From NCBI RefSeq assembly GCF_003591035.1, contig NZ_QYUO01000001.1, positions 3,100,001-3,164,000 on the forward strand: 64,000 nucleotides of DNA, read 5' to 3'. The notes beneath the pieces were generated by a model. That model was not told where the DNA came from. It ran no database searches and worked only from the letters and a program-made list of their open reading frames with translations. The DNA is from Noviherbaspirillum saxi (GTDB taxonomy: Bacteria > Pseudomonadota > Gammaproteobacteria > Burkholderiales > Burkholderiaceae_D). The position numbers and the translations under genes were made by a program. Position 1 is the first letter of the stretch; each line of letters begins with the position of its first letter. Positions 22,273 through 30,907 of the stretch are shown here, piece after piece.

Positions 22273-22563
22273 GTTTTCTCCTCGCATCATCAATGCACTT
22301 TTACCTGGCTTGTCGCTTTGCACCAGATGGGAAGAATGCCGTTGCACTCTGCCACCTTTCCGAAACGCATCTGCGATTGCGCATCTCGTGTTCTCGTTCG
22401 CTGCCGGTAAAAACCTCACGCATTTGTACAGCGTACAAGAATAGAACACAGAAAAAGTCTATAAAGTGCTTTTCTAGGCCAAAGTCAGAAAGGGAATGGC
22501 AAATTGCATGCCATCGAAGACGCGCGTATGCCGTCTGGCAGCATGCGGAGCGCCAACAAACCG

Positions 22564-24357
22564 TCAGGCTATTGCTGTCGACAACCAGCGTGCACGCTTG
22601 CGTGCCAGCGATGCAGTCTTCTCCTGCACCTCTAATACAAACTGCGGTGCCTCACCTTGAGCCAATATGACATTGAAAGTCATCAACTCATCGCGCCGGA
22701 ATGCATGAACTGCAACAGTGTCGCCCGCACGATAACGCGATAGCAAGGCATCAAGGTTGGTAGCGGATACGCGCAAACCATTGATCGCCACCAGCAAGTC
22801 ACCAGCGGATAAACCGGCCTGATGTCCCGCCTCGCCCTCATAGACATTGGCCAGCTTGCAATCGTTACCGTCGCGGGTGGTGCGCACACCCAGGCCCGGC
22901 TTCGCAGCCTTTCGATTGTCCGTGACAGTGATGCCGTATGGCGCCATCAACTTTCCGAAGGGAATATCCTCGGTGCCGCGCACGTAGCGATCAAAGAATT
23001 TTTTCAGCTTCAGGCCGGTGACTTCCTCGAATAAGGACTCGGCTTCCGCCTCGGCGATACCCTGTCCCAGCGATGCGAAATCCCGTCCGTAACGCAGCCA
23101 CAAGGCGCGCATCACATCGTCCAGGGATTTCCTGCCATTCGTCTGCTCGCGTATCGTCAGGTCGAGGGCCAATCCAACCAGCGAGCCTTTCTGGTAATAG
23201 CTGACGATGGCATTCGGCGCGTTTTCATCCTGGCGATAATATTTGACCCAGGCATCGAAACTCGATTCAGCCACGCTTTGCTTGGTGCGGCCGCTTCCGC
23301 GCAATACGCTATTGATGGTTTTCGCCAGCGTCTTGAAATACTGTTCTTCATCCATCAGGCCGCTACGCACCAGCATCAGGTCGTCGTAATAGCTGGTGAA
23401 ACCTTCGAACAGCCAGAGCAGCGAAGTGTAGCCTTCGGTACGCAGATCGTAGGGCGCAAAGACCGCGGGCTTGATACGCTTGACGTTCCAGGTGTGGAAG
23501 TATTCATGGCTGCATAGCCCAAGGTAGGTGCGATAGCCGTCACTACTTTCGCGCTGCCCTTTTACCGGAAGGTCGGCGCGCGAACAGATCAGCGCCGTCG
23601 AAGCGCGATGTTCCAGACCGCCATATCCATCACCGACCGCCATCGTCATGAAGACGTAGCGCTCCATCGGCGCGCGTCGCGTCTTCGGTTCGAACAATGC
23701 GATTTGCGCTTCGCATACCTTCTTGAGGTCAGCGCACAGCCGTGCCATGTCGAGGTTGGGCACACGTCCCGTGACGACGATCTCGTGCGGCACGCCATGC
23801 GCCTTGAAGGTCGCACGCTCGAAGGTGCCAAGCTCGACCGGATGATCGATCAATTCGTCGTAATCGCCCGCTATGTACGTACCGAAACCATAGCGCCGCG
23901 CCTTCAGCTCGGGCAAGGCGGTCGCCACTCGCCATGACTTGTATTCATCGCCCTCCGGCCGCCGGATATCAACCACATGCGGCAGATTTTCCTGTCCTTG
24001 CACGCACAGGAATACGCTAGTGCCATTGAAGAAACCGTGCGTCTGGTCGAGATGCGCGGCACGCACCGACAAATCCCATGCATAGACTTCATAAGTCAAT
24101 ACGAGCCGCCCGACGCAAGGCGCGGCCAGCCAGCTATGCTTGTCGGTCTTCGTCAATGCAACCGGGCCCGCCTTCGATTCGGCGCGAATGCGCACGATGT
24201 TGCGTGCAAATTCGCGAATCATGTAACTGCCGGGAATCCATGCCGGCAGCCAGACCACCTGGCCTTCGGGTGCGGGGCGATCGACCGTCAAGCTCACTTC
24301 GAATAAATGCGCGGCCGGATCTTTGGGAGCGATGATGTAGTTGATGGCATTTTTCAT
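22564..24357 (-). CDS. M61 family (glycyl) aminopeptidase with PDZ domain
   Basis: 597 residues. The zinc motif HEYFH is at 284-288 and the third ligand Glu at 318 in LLWLFEGF, as in M61 peptidases. The N-terminal beta domain contains IPGSYMIREFARNI near 41-54. A C-terminal PDZ domain (about 490-575, with GHQAGLSAGDLLVAING) binds peptide ends. No signal peptide is evident, so it is probably cytoplasmic. M61 enzymes release N-terminal glycine and some other residues. It follows a DUF3429 gene by 18 bases on the same strand. Confidence 0.9.
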   Translation of the reverse strand: MKNAINYIIAPKDPAAHLFEVSLTVDRPAPEGQVVWLPAWIPGSYMIREFARNIVRIRAESKAGPVALTKTDKHSWLAAPCVGRLVLTYEVYAWDLSVRAAHLDQTHGFFNGTSVFLCVQGQENLPHVVDIRRPEGDEYKSWRVATALPELKARRYGFGTYIAGDYDELIDHPVELGTFERATFKAHGVPHEIVVTGRVPNLDMARLCADLKKVCEAQIALFEPKTRRAPMERYVFMTMAVGDGYGGLEHRASTALICSRADLPVKGQRESSDGYRTYLGLCSHEYFHTWNVKRIKPAVFAPYDLRTEGYTSLLWLFEGFTSYYDDLMLVRSGLMDEEQYFKTLAKTINSVLRGSGRTKQSVAESSFDAWVKYYRQDENAPNAIVSYYQKGSLVGLALDLTIREQTNGRKSLDDVMRALWLRYGRDFASLGQGIAEAEAESLFEEVTGLKLKKFFDRYVRGTEDIPFGKLMAPYGITVTDNRKAAKPGLGVRTTRDGNDCKLANVYEGEAGHQAGLSAGDLLVAINGLRVSATNLDALLSRYRAGDTVAVHAFRRDELMTFNVILAQGEAPQFVLEVQEKTASLARKRARWLSTAIA

Positions 24358-24375
24358 TCGATTCTTATCCTTTGT

Positions 24376-24834
24376 TTAGCCCCGCACATTTGCGGCGATG
24401 ACGGAAAGCATCAAGGCGGCTATCACAATGCAGGTTAGCTTCAGTCGCAAGGGCACAAACCAGTCGGGCATTCCGTACCAGACGGACAAGCGCTTATCGG
24501 CTTGATAGGCGGCGATAAACCCGAGCATCAGTACCGCAAAGCCGAAACCGCCCATCAAGGTCGACGACCAGGCAATCAGTGCCGGCGAAATACTCCAGAC
24601 TAAGCCCTTGCGCGTTTGTTCCATGGTCAGGTCGGGCGATACCATCACCGCGCCCCAGTGAATACCGCCGAGGAAAGAGAGTATCGCGATGCCATAAGCC
24701 AGCTGTCCTCGGATGAAATCACCCAGCCAGTCCGGATGGGCAACCCAGCATCCCAGCATGAGCAGGACGAAAGGAATAAGACCGGCATAGCCAAGGAGAT
24801 GGGCCACGCGCTTGTTGACGAAATGGGTGTTCAT
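24376..24834 (-). CDS. DUF3429 family inner-membrane protein
   Basis: 152 residues with about five hydrophobic segments and the family features LLGYAGLIPFVLL near 13-25 and LSFLGGIHWGAVM near 52-64. DUF3429 proteins have no assigned function. The gene lies 18 bases upstream of the M61 peptidase gene and 100 bases after the nucleotidyltransferase gene on the same strand. Confidence 0.8.
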   Translation of the reverse strand: MNTHFVNKRVAHLLGYAGLIPFVLLMLGCWVAHPDWLGDFIRGQLAYGIAILSFLGGIHWGAVMVSPDLTMEQTRKGLVWSISPALIAWSSTLMGGFGFAVLMLGFIAAYQADKRLSVWYGMPDWFVPLRLKLTCIVIAALMLSVIAANVRG

Positions 24835-24934
24835 GCAGGGTCGGTGTTGGCCGTCGAATTGTCAGACTTGTAGTGTACCGGCAATGCAAGAGCGTGTTCC
24901 ATCCGGCCGCCTTGCGCCATGGCGGCAATCGCGT

Positions 24935-25558
24935 TCAGACACCGTTCCGTATGGATGCATCGAGATCTTCCAAGGTATCGATATCGCGCACTATGCCGGG
25001 GTCGGACGTCTCGATCTCGATGACCGGATGCCTCTGCAGCAGGCGCCGTGCCCCTTCATCGCCGCGCAGGGAAAGCAGCTCATCCAAATGAATACGCGAG
25101 AACGCAACGGGATTGCCGCGCCTTCCGTTTTGAGTGGGTACCGCGATGCCGGCGCCGGCGTCGAGCGTAGCGGCCAGTGCCTGAATAGTTGCCGGCTGCA
25201 CGAAGGGCATGTCGGCCAACGCAATTACCCAGCCGGCGGATTCCCTGGTCTCCGACAACGCATGCACCAGCGAGACCGCCATGCCTTGTACAGCAGCTTC
25301 GCATAGGGTGACATCGCATCCTGCATCTTTCAATTGTGTAGCGAGCTGGATATTGTCCGCACGGACCACGGCCGTTACCGACGGCATTGCGGCAAGCAGA
25401 TGCCTGGCTGCCGCAACGGCCACCGTCGTCCCATCGGCAAGGACTTGCTGCAACTTGTCCTTTTCGCCGCTTGGATCGAAACGTCTGCCGCTTCCGGCGG
25501 CCAGCAGAATGCCGATCGTTCGCATCGATGCCGGGGTTTTGGTATCAGGCGTTGACAT
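24935..25558 (-). CDS. MobA/MocA-like nucleotidyltransferase
   Basis: 207 residues of the NTP-transferase fold. GILLAAGSGRRF near 14-25 is the nucleotide-binding loop, ALADMPFV near 113-120 the metal-binding acidic site, and RRGNPVAFSR near 151-160 a family feature. Relatives attach CMP or GMP to molybdopterin (MocA, MobA). With no molybdoenzyme or xdhC gene nearby, the precise role is open. The start overlaps the reductase gene by 14 bases; an ATG 11 codons in (25525) would also give a canonical start. Confidence 0.8.
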   Translation of the reverse strand: MSTPDTKTPASMRTIGILLAAGSGRRFDPSGEKDKLQQVLADGTTVAVAAARHLLAAMPSVTAVVRADNIQLATQLKDAGCDVTLCEAAVQGMAVSLVHALSETRESAGWVIALADMPFVQPATIQALAATLDAGAGIAVPTQNGRRGNPVAFSRIHLDELLSLRGDEGARRLLQRHPVIEIETSDPGIVRDIDTLEDLDASIRNGV

Positions 25559-26534
25559 TGACCACCAGACGTCCGCGCACCTTGCCCTGAATGATGTCTT
25601 GAGCCTTGATCATGGCATCGGCCAGCGAAATTTCCGACGTGATCTGTTCGAGTTTCGATGCAGGCAAGTCGGTCGCAAGGCGGTTCCATGCCGCAATCCG
25701 CTTTTCCCTTGGTGCCATGACGCTATCGATACCGATCAGCCGGACGCCGCGCAAAATGAACGGCGCGACAGACCCGGGCAGGTCAAGACCTTGGGCCAGA
25801 CCGCATGCCGCCACTGCGCCGCCATAGCGTATTTGAGCGATCGAATTGACCAGCGTATGCGAACCGACCGAATCGACGACGCCGGCCCAGCGCTCTTTCT
25901 GCAAGGGTTTTCCTGGCGCGGACAGTTCAGCGCGATCGATGACATCGGCGGCACCCAGTGCCTTCAGATAATCGGCCTCGGCTGCCTTTCCGGTCGACGC
26001 GATGACGCGATAGCCCCAGCCGGAAAGAATCGCGATTGCCACGCTGCCGACGCCGCCCGACGCACCCGTCACCAGTATCTCTCCGCTATTCTTGTCGATA
26101 CCCTGCTCCTGCAATGCGATCGCGCACAGCATCGCGGTGTAGCCGGCGGTTCCAATTGCCATGGCATTGCGTGCCGAAATTGCAGCCGGTCTTGGAATCA
26201 GCCAGTCTCCTTTCAGTCTCGCACGCTGCGCAAGGCATCCCATGTGCACTTCGCCCACACCCCAGCCATTCAAGATGAATGCATCGCCGGCTTTCCATTC
26301 GGGATGCGAAGAAGACAATATCTCGCCGGCCCCATCGATGCCGGGCACCATCGGCCATTTGCGCACGACCGGTGATTTGCCGGTGATCGCCAAGCCATCC
26401 TTGAAATTGATGGTCGAATAATCGATGCGTACCGTGACATCGCCATCAGTCGGCAATTGCGCATCGTCGAGCTGCGTCAGCTTGGCAGCGGTGGTGCCGT
26501 CATCGTTCTTGTCGAGAAGAATTGCATTGAACAT
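25545..26534 (-). CDS. acuI: AcuI/YhdH-type acrylyl-CoA reductase (zinc-independent MDR family)
   Basis: 329 residues of the medium-chain dehydrogenase/reductase superfamily without the structural zinc cysteines. Typical of YhdH/AcuI are the start MFNAILLDK, INFKDGLAITGKSP near 43-56, and NADPH-binding VTGASGGVGSVAIAIL near 155-170. AcuI reduces acryloyl-CoA to propionyl-CoA, which detoxifies acrylate; other quinone-oxidoreductase-like activity remains possible. It leads a group with the nucleotidyltransferase gene on the minus strand. A TATAAT-like -10 lies between two arms of an inverted repeat upstream. Confidence 0.85.
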   Translation of the reverse strand: MFNAILLDKNDDGTTAAKLTQLDDAQLPTDGDVTVRIDYSTINFKDGLAITGKSPVVRKWPMVPGIDGAGEILSSSHPEWKAGDAFILNGWGVGEVHMGCLAQRARLKGDWLIPRPAAISARNAMAIGTAGYTAMLCAIALQEQGIDKNSGEILVTGASGGVGSVAIAILSGWGYRVIASTGKAAEADYLKALGAADVIDRAELSAPGKPLQKERWAGVVDSVGSHTLVNSIAQIRYGGAVAACGLAQGLDLPGSVAPFILRGVRLIGIDSVMAPREKRIAAWNRLATDLPASKLEQITSEISLADAMIKAQDIIQGKVRGRLVVNVNA

Positions 26535-26546
26535 GGCTTGTCTCCG

Positions 26547-26581
26547 TTTTTGGTCGATTGATTATAGTTCCAGACCAAAAA
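26547..26581 (-). promoter_or_regulatory. acuI promoter region with 9-bp inverted repeat
   Basis: TTTTTGGTC (26547-26555) and GACCAAAAA (26573-26581) form a perfect inverted repeat with a 17-base spacer. The spacer contains TATAAT on the minus strand (26561-26566), 27 bases from the acuI start. A repressor bound across both arms would cover the -10. No good -35 is seen. Confidence 0.45.
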
Positions 26582-26595
26582 GCTTGTTTTGCATG

Positions 26596-26633
26596 AAAAA
26601 TGGCGCGGTCCCTTGCGGGAACGCGCCATTTTT
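26596..26633 (-). terminator. Intrinsic terminator after dsbC
   Basis: AAAAATGGCGCG and CGCGCCATTTTT pair, with an inner TCCC/GGGA stem and TTGC loop (plus-strand view). T runs flank both sides, so it could act in both directions. It lies 20 bases after the dsbC stop and before the acuI promoter. Confidence 0.9.
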
Positions 26634-26652
26634 GATTGCAGTTTGGAGCCGC

Positions 26653-27375
26653 TTACTTGATCGATGCGAGTTTGCCTTCCAGTGCCTTGGCATCGACCGC
26701 GCCAGGAATGCGCGTGCCATCGGCAAAGAACACGGTGGGCGTGCCAGTCACCTTCAGCTTCTGTCCCAACGCAAACACCTTGTCATGCGGCGCCGTGCAA
26801 TTGGCTGGTGCGGCGGGTGCGGCCTTGCCGTTTAACATCCACTCATCCCACGCCTTGACACGGTCCGACGAACACCAGATGTTGCGGGACTTGGTGACGG
26901 AATCCTCGGACAGGATGTTGTACATGAAGGTATAGACTGTCACGTTATCCATCTCGTTGAGCGTCTGGCGGAAGCGCTTGCAATAACCGCAATTCGGATC
27001 TTCGAATACGGCGATTACACGCTTGCCGTTACCCTTGACCATCTTCATTGCAGAATCCAGCGGCAAATCGGAGAACTTGATCTTGTTGATTTCATCGACC
27101 CGCGCCTTGGTGTAATCCTGCATGGTCTTGGTATCGACCACGCGACCGATGAACAGATAGTCGCCCTTGGCATCGCTATAGAAGATATCGCCGCCGATCC
27201 GGACTTCGTACAGTCCGCCATACGGAGTCTTGGTGACGGAATCGACTTTGGCCCCGTCGCCCAGCCGCGGTTCGAGCGCCTTCTTGATCGCCTGCTCCGG
27301 CCCGGTCTGGGCAAGCGCTGCACCGGCAGCAAGGCTAAGCAGCGCAGCGGCTGCGAGTCTGGTCAATTTGATCAT
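26653..27375 (-). CDS. dsbC: Thiol:disulfide interchange protein DsbC
   Basis: 240 residues with a signal peptide (cleavage after ALA near 22). An N-terminal dimerisation domain is followed by a thioredoxin fold with CGYC at 129-132 and two further Cys in the C-terminal part (NIWC and PANC). DsbC is the periplasmic disulfide isomerase. The ATG at 27375 is chosen because GGAGAAC precedes it and it begins the signal peptide; a frame 24 codons longer has neither. dsbB lies elsewhere in this window at 34.3 kb. Confidence 0.92.
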   Translation of the reverse strand: MIKLTRLAAAALLSLAAGAALAQTGPEQAIKKALEPRLGDGAKVDSVTKTPYGGLYEVRIGGDIFYSDAKGDYLFIGRVVDTKTMQDYTKARVDEINKIKFSDLPLDSAMKMVKGNGKRVIAVFEDPNCGYCKRFRQTLNEMDNVTVYTFMYNILSEDSVTKSRNIWCSSDRVKAWDEWMLNGKAAPAAPANCTAPHDKVFALGQKLKVTGTPTVFFADGTRIPGAVDAKALEGKLASIK

Positions 27376-27424
27376 GTTCTCCGGTTCCAATCCTTCGTAA
27401 TTGCTTGATGATGCTTGATGTGTC

Positions 27425-28618
27425 CTAAGTTCGCTTTCCCATTGCATGGGAAATCAACGCCCGTTTTATGACCGGCAACTTGTTGACCAGGTTCAATCCT
27501 ATATTACGCGCAATTCTGACCGGCTCGAAGTCCGTGGCGAACAAGCGCTCTAGACTATCGGTTGCAAACTGCATAAGAAAGATATCTTCCTTGCGCAGAC
27601 GTGCATAGCGTCCCAGCAGCCTTTCGTCGCCGCAATCGCGATGGGCCTCGCGCTCGACCATCGTTTTTACGAGCGTTGCGACATCTGCAAAACCGAGGTT
27701 CATACCATGTCCGGCAAGAGGATGGATGACATGGGCTGCATCCCCCACCAGAGCGACGCGCGGTGCGGTGATCGCATGCGGCCGCATCAGGCTGAGAGGA
27801 AAGGCCTTGACGACTTCCGGTTGCACCGGGTGCAGCGCACCAAGCTGATGTCCAGAGATCTGGGCCACGCGTTCCGCCAGTTGTGCAGGCGAACCCGCCA
27901 GCAGCGACTGTGCAAGCGTGTCTGGCGCCGACCATACCAGCGATACGCGCTGTCCCGGCAAAGGCAGCAAAGCAACAATGCCTTCAGCGGATGTGAACCA
28001 TTGATAGGCGGCACCCTGATGCGGTTTTTCACACTCGAAATTGGTGACGATCGCCCGCTGGCCGTATGATCGGTAGTCAAGCCCGATATCACATTGTCCA
28101 CGCACCCATGATTGCGCCCCGTCCGCGCCGACCACCAGCGAAGCGACAAGCGTGTCGCCATTATCGAGGTCGATCTGCGCAGCCGGGCCGACGGTTTGCA
28201 GCCTGTTTGCCCGCGCCGCGACGATCCGCAGATTCGGGGCAAACTTCAGCGCGGCATCGAGCGCGCCATTGAGATTGCTATCCTCGACAATCCAGGCCAG
28301 CGCCCCGGTACGCGCGCCAAAGGCATCAAAATTCAGGTTGCCCGCCTGCGGGCCGTCGCCCTTGACGATCATCGCATCGACCGGCGTCACGCGAGCGGCA
28401 TCGAGCGCACTCCACACCTTCAAGGATGCCAGCAACTCATGCGCGACATGATTAAGCGCATACACGCGCACATCCCAACTGCCTTCATGCACGGTGGATT
28501 GACTGGAGCCCGGCGGCACCAGCAAGGTAACGCTCAGGCCGGCCTGGGCGAAACCGAGCGCGGCAGCCTTGCCGATTGCGCCATTACCGACGACACAGAT
28601 ATTGCTCTGAATTTGCAT
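27425..28618 (-). CDS. UbiH/UbiF/UbiM-family FAD monooxygenase
   Basis: 397 residues. N-terminal dinucleotide motif VVGNGAIGKAAALG (near 9-22), the middle DG motif VVGADGAQSWVR near 157-168, and the C-terminal FAD motif ALVGDAAHVIHPLAGHGMNLGFADV near 281-305 define ubiquinone hydroxylases. These add hydroxyl groups to the quinone ring. Which ring position cannot be told from the motifs. An upstream in-frame ATG at 28642 is possible; neither has a clear ribosome site. dsbC follows 49 bases later. Confidence 0.85.
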   Translation of the reverse strand: MQIQSNICVVGNGAIGKAAALGFAQAGLSVTLLVPPGSSQSTVHEGSWDVRVYALNHVAHELLASLKVWSALDAARVTPVDAMIVKGDGPQAGNLNFDAFGARTGALAWIVEDSNLNGALDAALKFAPNLRIVAARANRLQTVGPAAQIDLDNGDTLVASLVVGADGAQSWVRGQCDIGLDYRSYGQRAIVTNFECEKPHQGAAYQWFTSAEGIVALLPLPGQRVSLVWSAPDTLAQSLLAGSPAQLAERVAQISGHQLGALHPVQPEVVKAFPLSLMRPHAITAPRVALVGDAAHVIHPLAGHGMNLGFADVATLVKTMVEREAHRDCGDERLLGRYARLRKEDIFLMQFATDSLERLFATDFEPVRIARNIGLNLVNKLPVIKRALISHAMGKRT

Positions 28619-28713
28619 AAAGCTAAGCTTGGTAGGAAACATGGCGGCGCATCTCTGACCACCGTCGATGAGGCATTATAGCCTTTGCGCAGATCACCGT
28701 TTTCACAAAGGCT

Positions 28714-28741
28714 TTGCAATTTCCAATAGCTTTGTTATACT
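28714..28741 (+). promoter_or_regulatory. Promoter of tRNA-Phe
   Basis: -35 TTGCAA (28714-28719), a 16-base spacer and -10 TATACT (28736-28741), with the tRNA beginning 11 bases later. It faces away from the divergent UbiH-family gene. Confidence 0.65.
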
Positions 28742-28751
28742 TGCGCGCCTT

Positions 28752-28827
28752 GGCCTGGTAGCTCAGTCGGTAGAGCAGAGGATTGAAAATCCTTGTGTCG
28801 GTGGTTCGATTCCGCCCCGGGCCACCA
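28752..28827 (+). tRNA. tRNA-Phe (anticodon GAA)
   Basis: 76 bases. The acceptor arm GGCCTGG pairs with CCGGGCC with one G-U-type or mismatched position; the D arm is AGCTCAGTCGGTAGAGC; the anticodon loop ATTGAAAAT reads GAA; the T arm is GGTTCGATTCC; CCA is encoded. Confidence 0.96.
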
Positions 28828-28836
28828 AGAAAAATC

Positions 28837-28876
28837 AAGGGCTTACAGCGATTTCGTTGTAAGCCCTTTTGTTTTT
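28837..28876 (+). terminator. Intrinsic terminator of tRNA-Phe
   Basis: AAGGGCTTACA (28837-28847) and TGTAAGCCCTT (28858-28868) form an 11-base perfect stem with a ten-base loop, followed by TTGTTTTTG. It lies nine bases after the tRNA. Confidence 0.93.
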
Positions 28877-29136
28877 GTGGAATTCCCGCATAAGCACGAC
28901 AAAAGGTTTGGCAGTCCGGCAACTGCAACCATTCAAAATCCGCCCCCCTGAGTTTCGTCCTCTTATTGTCCTGAGCCTTCATTGCACTTTGCAAATGCTG
29001 TGCGTTTTGATGGGCATGGCGCATCACTGCCACAACCGCTTTTGACTCTAGAAATAATCAGCCATCTTTTTTCAAATTCTTTTTCAACGAAGAAGCTTGA
29101 GATTCAAAACAATATTTCCTTAAGACGAGAACATCA
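28877..29136. other. Intergenic region without a supported gene
   Basis: About 260 bases between the tRNA-Phe terminator and the small membrane ORF. It is AT-rich at its 3' end (29040-29130), as expected for a promoter region of the amidase operon. I could not pick a clear -35/-10 pair. Confidence 0.4.
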
Positions 29137-29376
29137 TTGATTTGGCAAAGTGCTCAGGCCCTTTGCACTCTATTGGTGCTTCCCGGACTTCGGCCCTTGG
29201 GCCTGTCGCTTTCCATGGCTGTCAACCTGATAATGACTACCGGTATTGCCGGCGTGACGATGAGGTCGACGATACAATGGGCCGTATGGATGGCTCTGGC
29301 AATGTTGACGTCGCTGGCATCGGTGACGGCGGTCCCGCAACTGGCCTTGTGGCTCCCGCAACAATTGGGGTACTAA
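29137..29376 (+). CDS. Small putative two-span membrane protein upstream of amidase
   Basis: 79 codons from a TTG start to a TAA one base before the amidase GTG. The product has two hydrophobic spans (about 10-42 and 48-72) and a Pro/Gly turn, and resembles small DUF2798-like proteins in layout but not clearly in sequence. The very tight junction (TAA-A-GTG) suggests translational coupling. Against it: an unusual start codon and no obvious ribosome site. An overlapping frame two bases away also stays open, so the call is tentative. Confidence 0.4.
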   Translation: MIWQSAQALCTLLVLPGLRPLGLSLSMAVNLIMTTGIAGVTMRSTIQWAVWMALAMLTSLASVTAVPQLALWLPQQLGY

Positions 29377-29377
29377 A

Positions 29378-30787
29378 GTGACGCAAAACATTTGCCATAT
29401 GAGCGCGATGGATATGGCGCACGAGATTCGCTCCGGCCATCTTTCGGCACGCGAAGTGATGCAAGCGCATCTGGACCGCATAGAGAACGTCAACCCCAAG
29501 GTCAATGCGATCGTGACGCTGCATGCCGAACAGGCAATGGCGGCAGCGGACGCAGCCGATGAGGCACAGGCGCGCGGCGCGCAGCTCGGGCCGCTGCATG
29601 GGCTGCCGGTCGCGCACAAGGACCTGCTGCTGACCAAGGGGATGCGCACCACCTTCGGATCAAAAGTTCATGAGCGCCTGGTTCCAAATGTGAACGCGCT
29701 GATCGTGGAACGCCAGCAACGGGCCGGCGCGATCAGCATAGGCAAGACCAATACGCCTGAATTCGGCGCCGGGTCGCAGACCTTCAACGCCGTATTCGGC
29801 GCTACGCGCAATCCCTACGATTTGTCAAAAACCTGTGGCGGATCGAGCGGCGGGTCGGCGGTGGCTCTGGCAACCGGCATGGTCGCGCTGGCCGACGGGA
29901 CCGATATGGGCGGCTCGCTGCGCTGCCCGGCAAACTTTTGCAATGTCGTCGGGCTGCGGCCATCGGTCGGGCGCGTACCCCAGGTACCGGCACTCGACGG
30001 CTGGGACAGTTTATCGGTGAGCGGCCCCATGGCGCGCAATGTCGAAGACCTTGCGCTTCATCTCTCCGTGATGGCTGGACCTGACTTGCGCGACCCGCTT
30101 GCAATCGCCGAAGACGGTGCGCGCTTTCGCGCTCCGCTCGCCCGCGATTTCAAGGGAGTACGCGTTGCATGGAGTCCAGACATGGGAGGGCTTCTCGTAG
30201 ACAAGCGGGTGCTGCGCGCCCTTGAATCAAAACGGCAAGTGTTTGCAGACCTCGGCTGCGTGGTCGAAGAAGCCTGCCCTGATTTTCGCGATGCGCATGA
30301 AGTGTTCATGGCCTTGCGCGCCTATGCATTTGAATCGGGACTTGGGGCGGTCATGGACCATCATCCCGGCGTACTGAAAGAGACGATCGTTTGGAATATC
30401 GAAGAAGGGCGCAAGCTCAGCGCATCCCAGCTTGCTCGCGCCAACCACCTGCGCACCGGGCTATTCCAGCGCATGCATCGATTCATGCAAAACTATGACT
30501 TCATTGTCCTGCCGGTAAACCAGGTGCCGCCATTCCCGATCGAGCAAGCCTACGTCACTGAAATCGAAGGTGTGCAAATGGAAAGCTATATCGAATGGAT
30601 GCGCTCCTGCTATCTGATTACTGCGACCATGCATCCAGCCATTTCTCTGCCCTGCGCCTTTACTGACGAAGGATTACCCGTCGGCATGCAGATTGTCGGC
30701 CGCCATCAGGGCGAATTCGAATTGCTGCAAATTGCGCATGCCGTTGAACAGAGGACAGGCATATTGGGCAGACATCCTGCCCTCTAG
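29378..30787 (+). CDS. Amidase signature family amidohydrolase
   Basis: 469 residues of the GatA/AtzE/6-aminohexanoate-hydrolase family. The Ser-cisSer-Lys triad is visible: Lys81 in PVAHKDLLL, cis-Ser156 in CGGSSGGS and nucleophile Ser180 in DMGGSLR. It hydrolyses a carboxamide in the cytoplasm. It is unlikely to be GatA itself, since gatB and gatC are absent and the C-terminal half differs. The start is GTG, with GGGG seven bases upstream. The substrate is unknown. Confidence 0.88.
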   Translation: MTQNICHMSAMDMAHEIRSGHLSAREVMQAHLDRIENVNPKVNAIVTLHAEQAMAAADAADEAQARGAQLGPLHGLPVAHKDLLLTKGMRTTFGSKVHERLVPNVNALIVERQQRAGAISIGKTNTPEFGAGSQTFNAVFGATRNPYDLSKTCGGSSGGSAVALATGMVALADGTDMGGSLRCPANFCNVVGLRPSVGRVPQVPALDGWDSLSVSGPMARNVEDLALHLSVMAGPDLRDPLAIAEDGARFRAPLARDFKGVRVAWSPDMGGLLVDKRVLRALESKRQVFADLGCVVEEACPDFRDAHEVFMALRAYAFESGLGAVMDHHPGVLKETIVWNIEEGRKLSASQLARANHLRTGLFQRMHRFMQNYDFIVLPVNQVPPFPIEQAYVTEIEGVQMESYIEWMRSCYLITATMHPAISLPCAFTDEGLPVGMQIVGRHQGEFELLQIAHAVEQRTGILGRHPAL

Positions 30788-30907
30788 TCACCGTGGTGCT
30801 GCAGACGAAAGCAGGCGTTGTATCGCAAGACGCTGGTATTGCCGGCAAGCCTTACAATGCCTCCTCACTAATGAATTGCGTGGAAGCACGCTGCAACAAT
30901 TGTCCTT

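Noticed and set aside
22273-22563. Possible gene in the gap between the membrane protein and the M61 peptidase
   Set aside because: Only short frames without ribosome sites or family resemblance are present; it is more likely promoter DNA.
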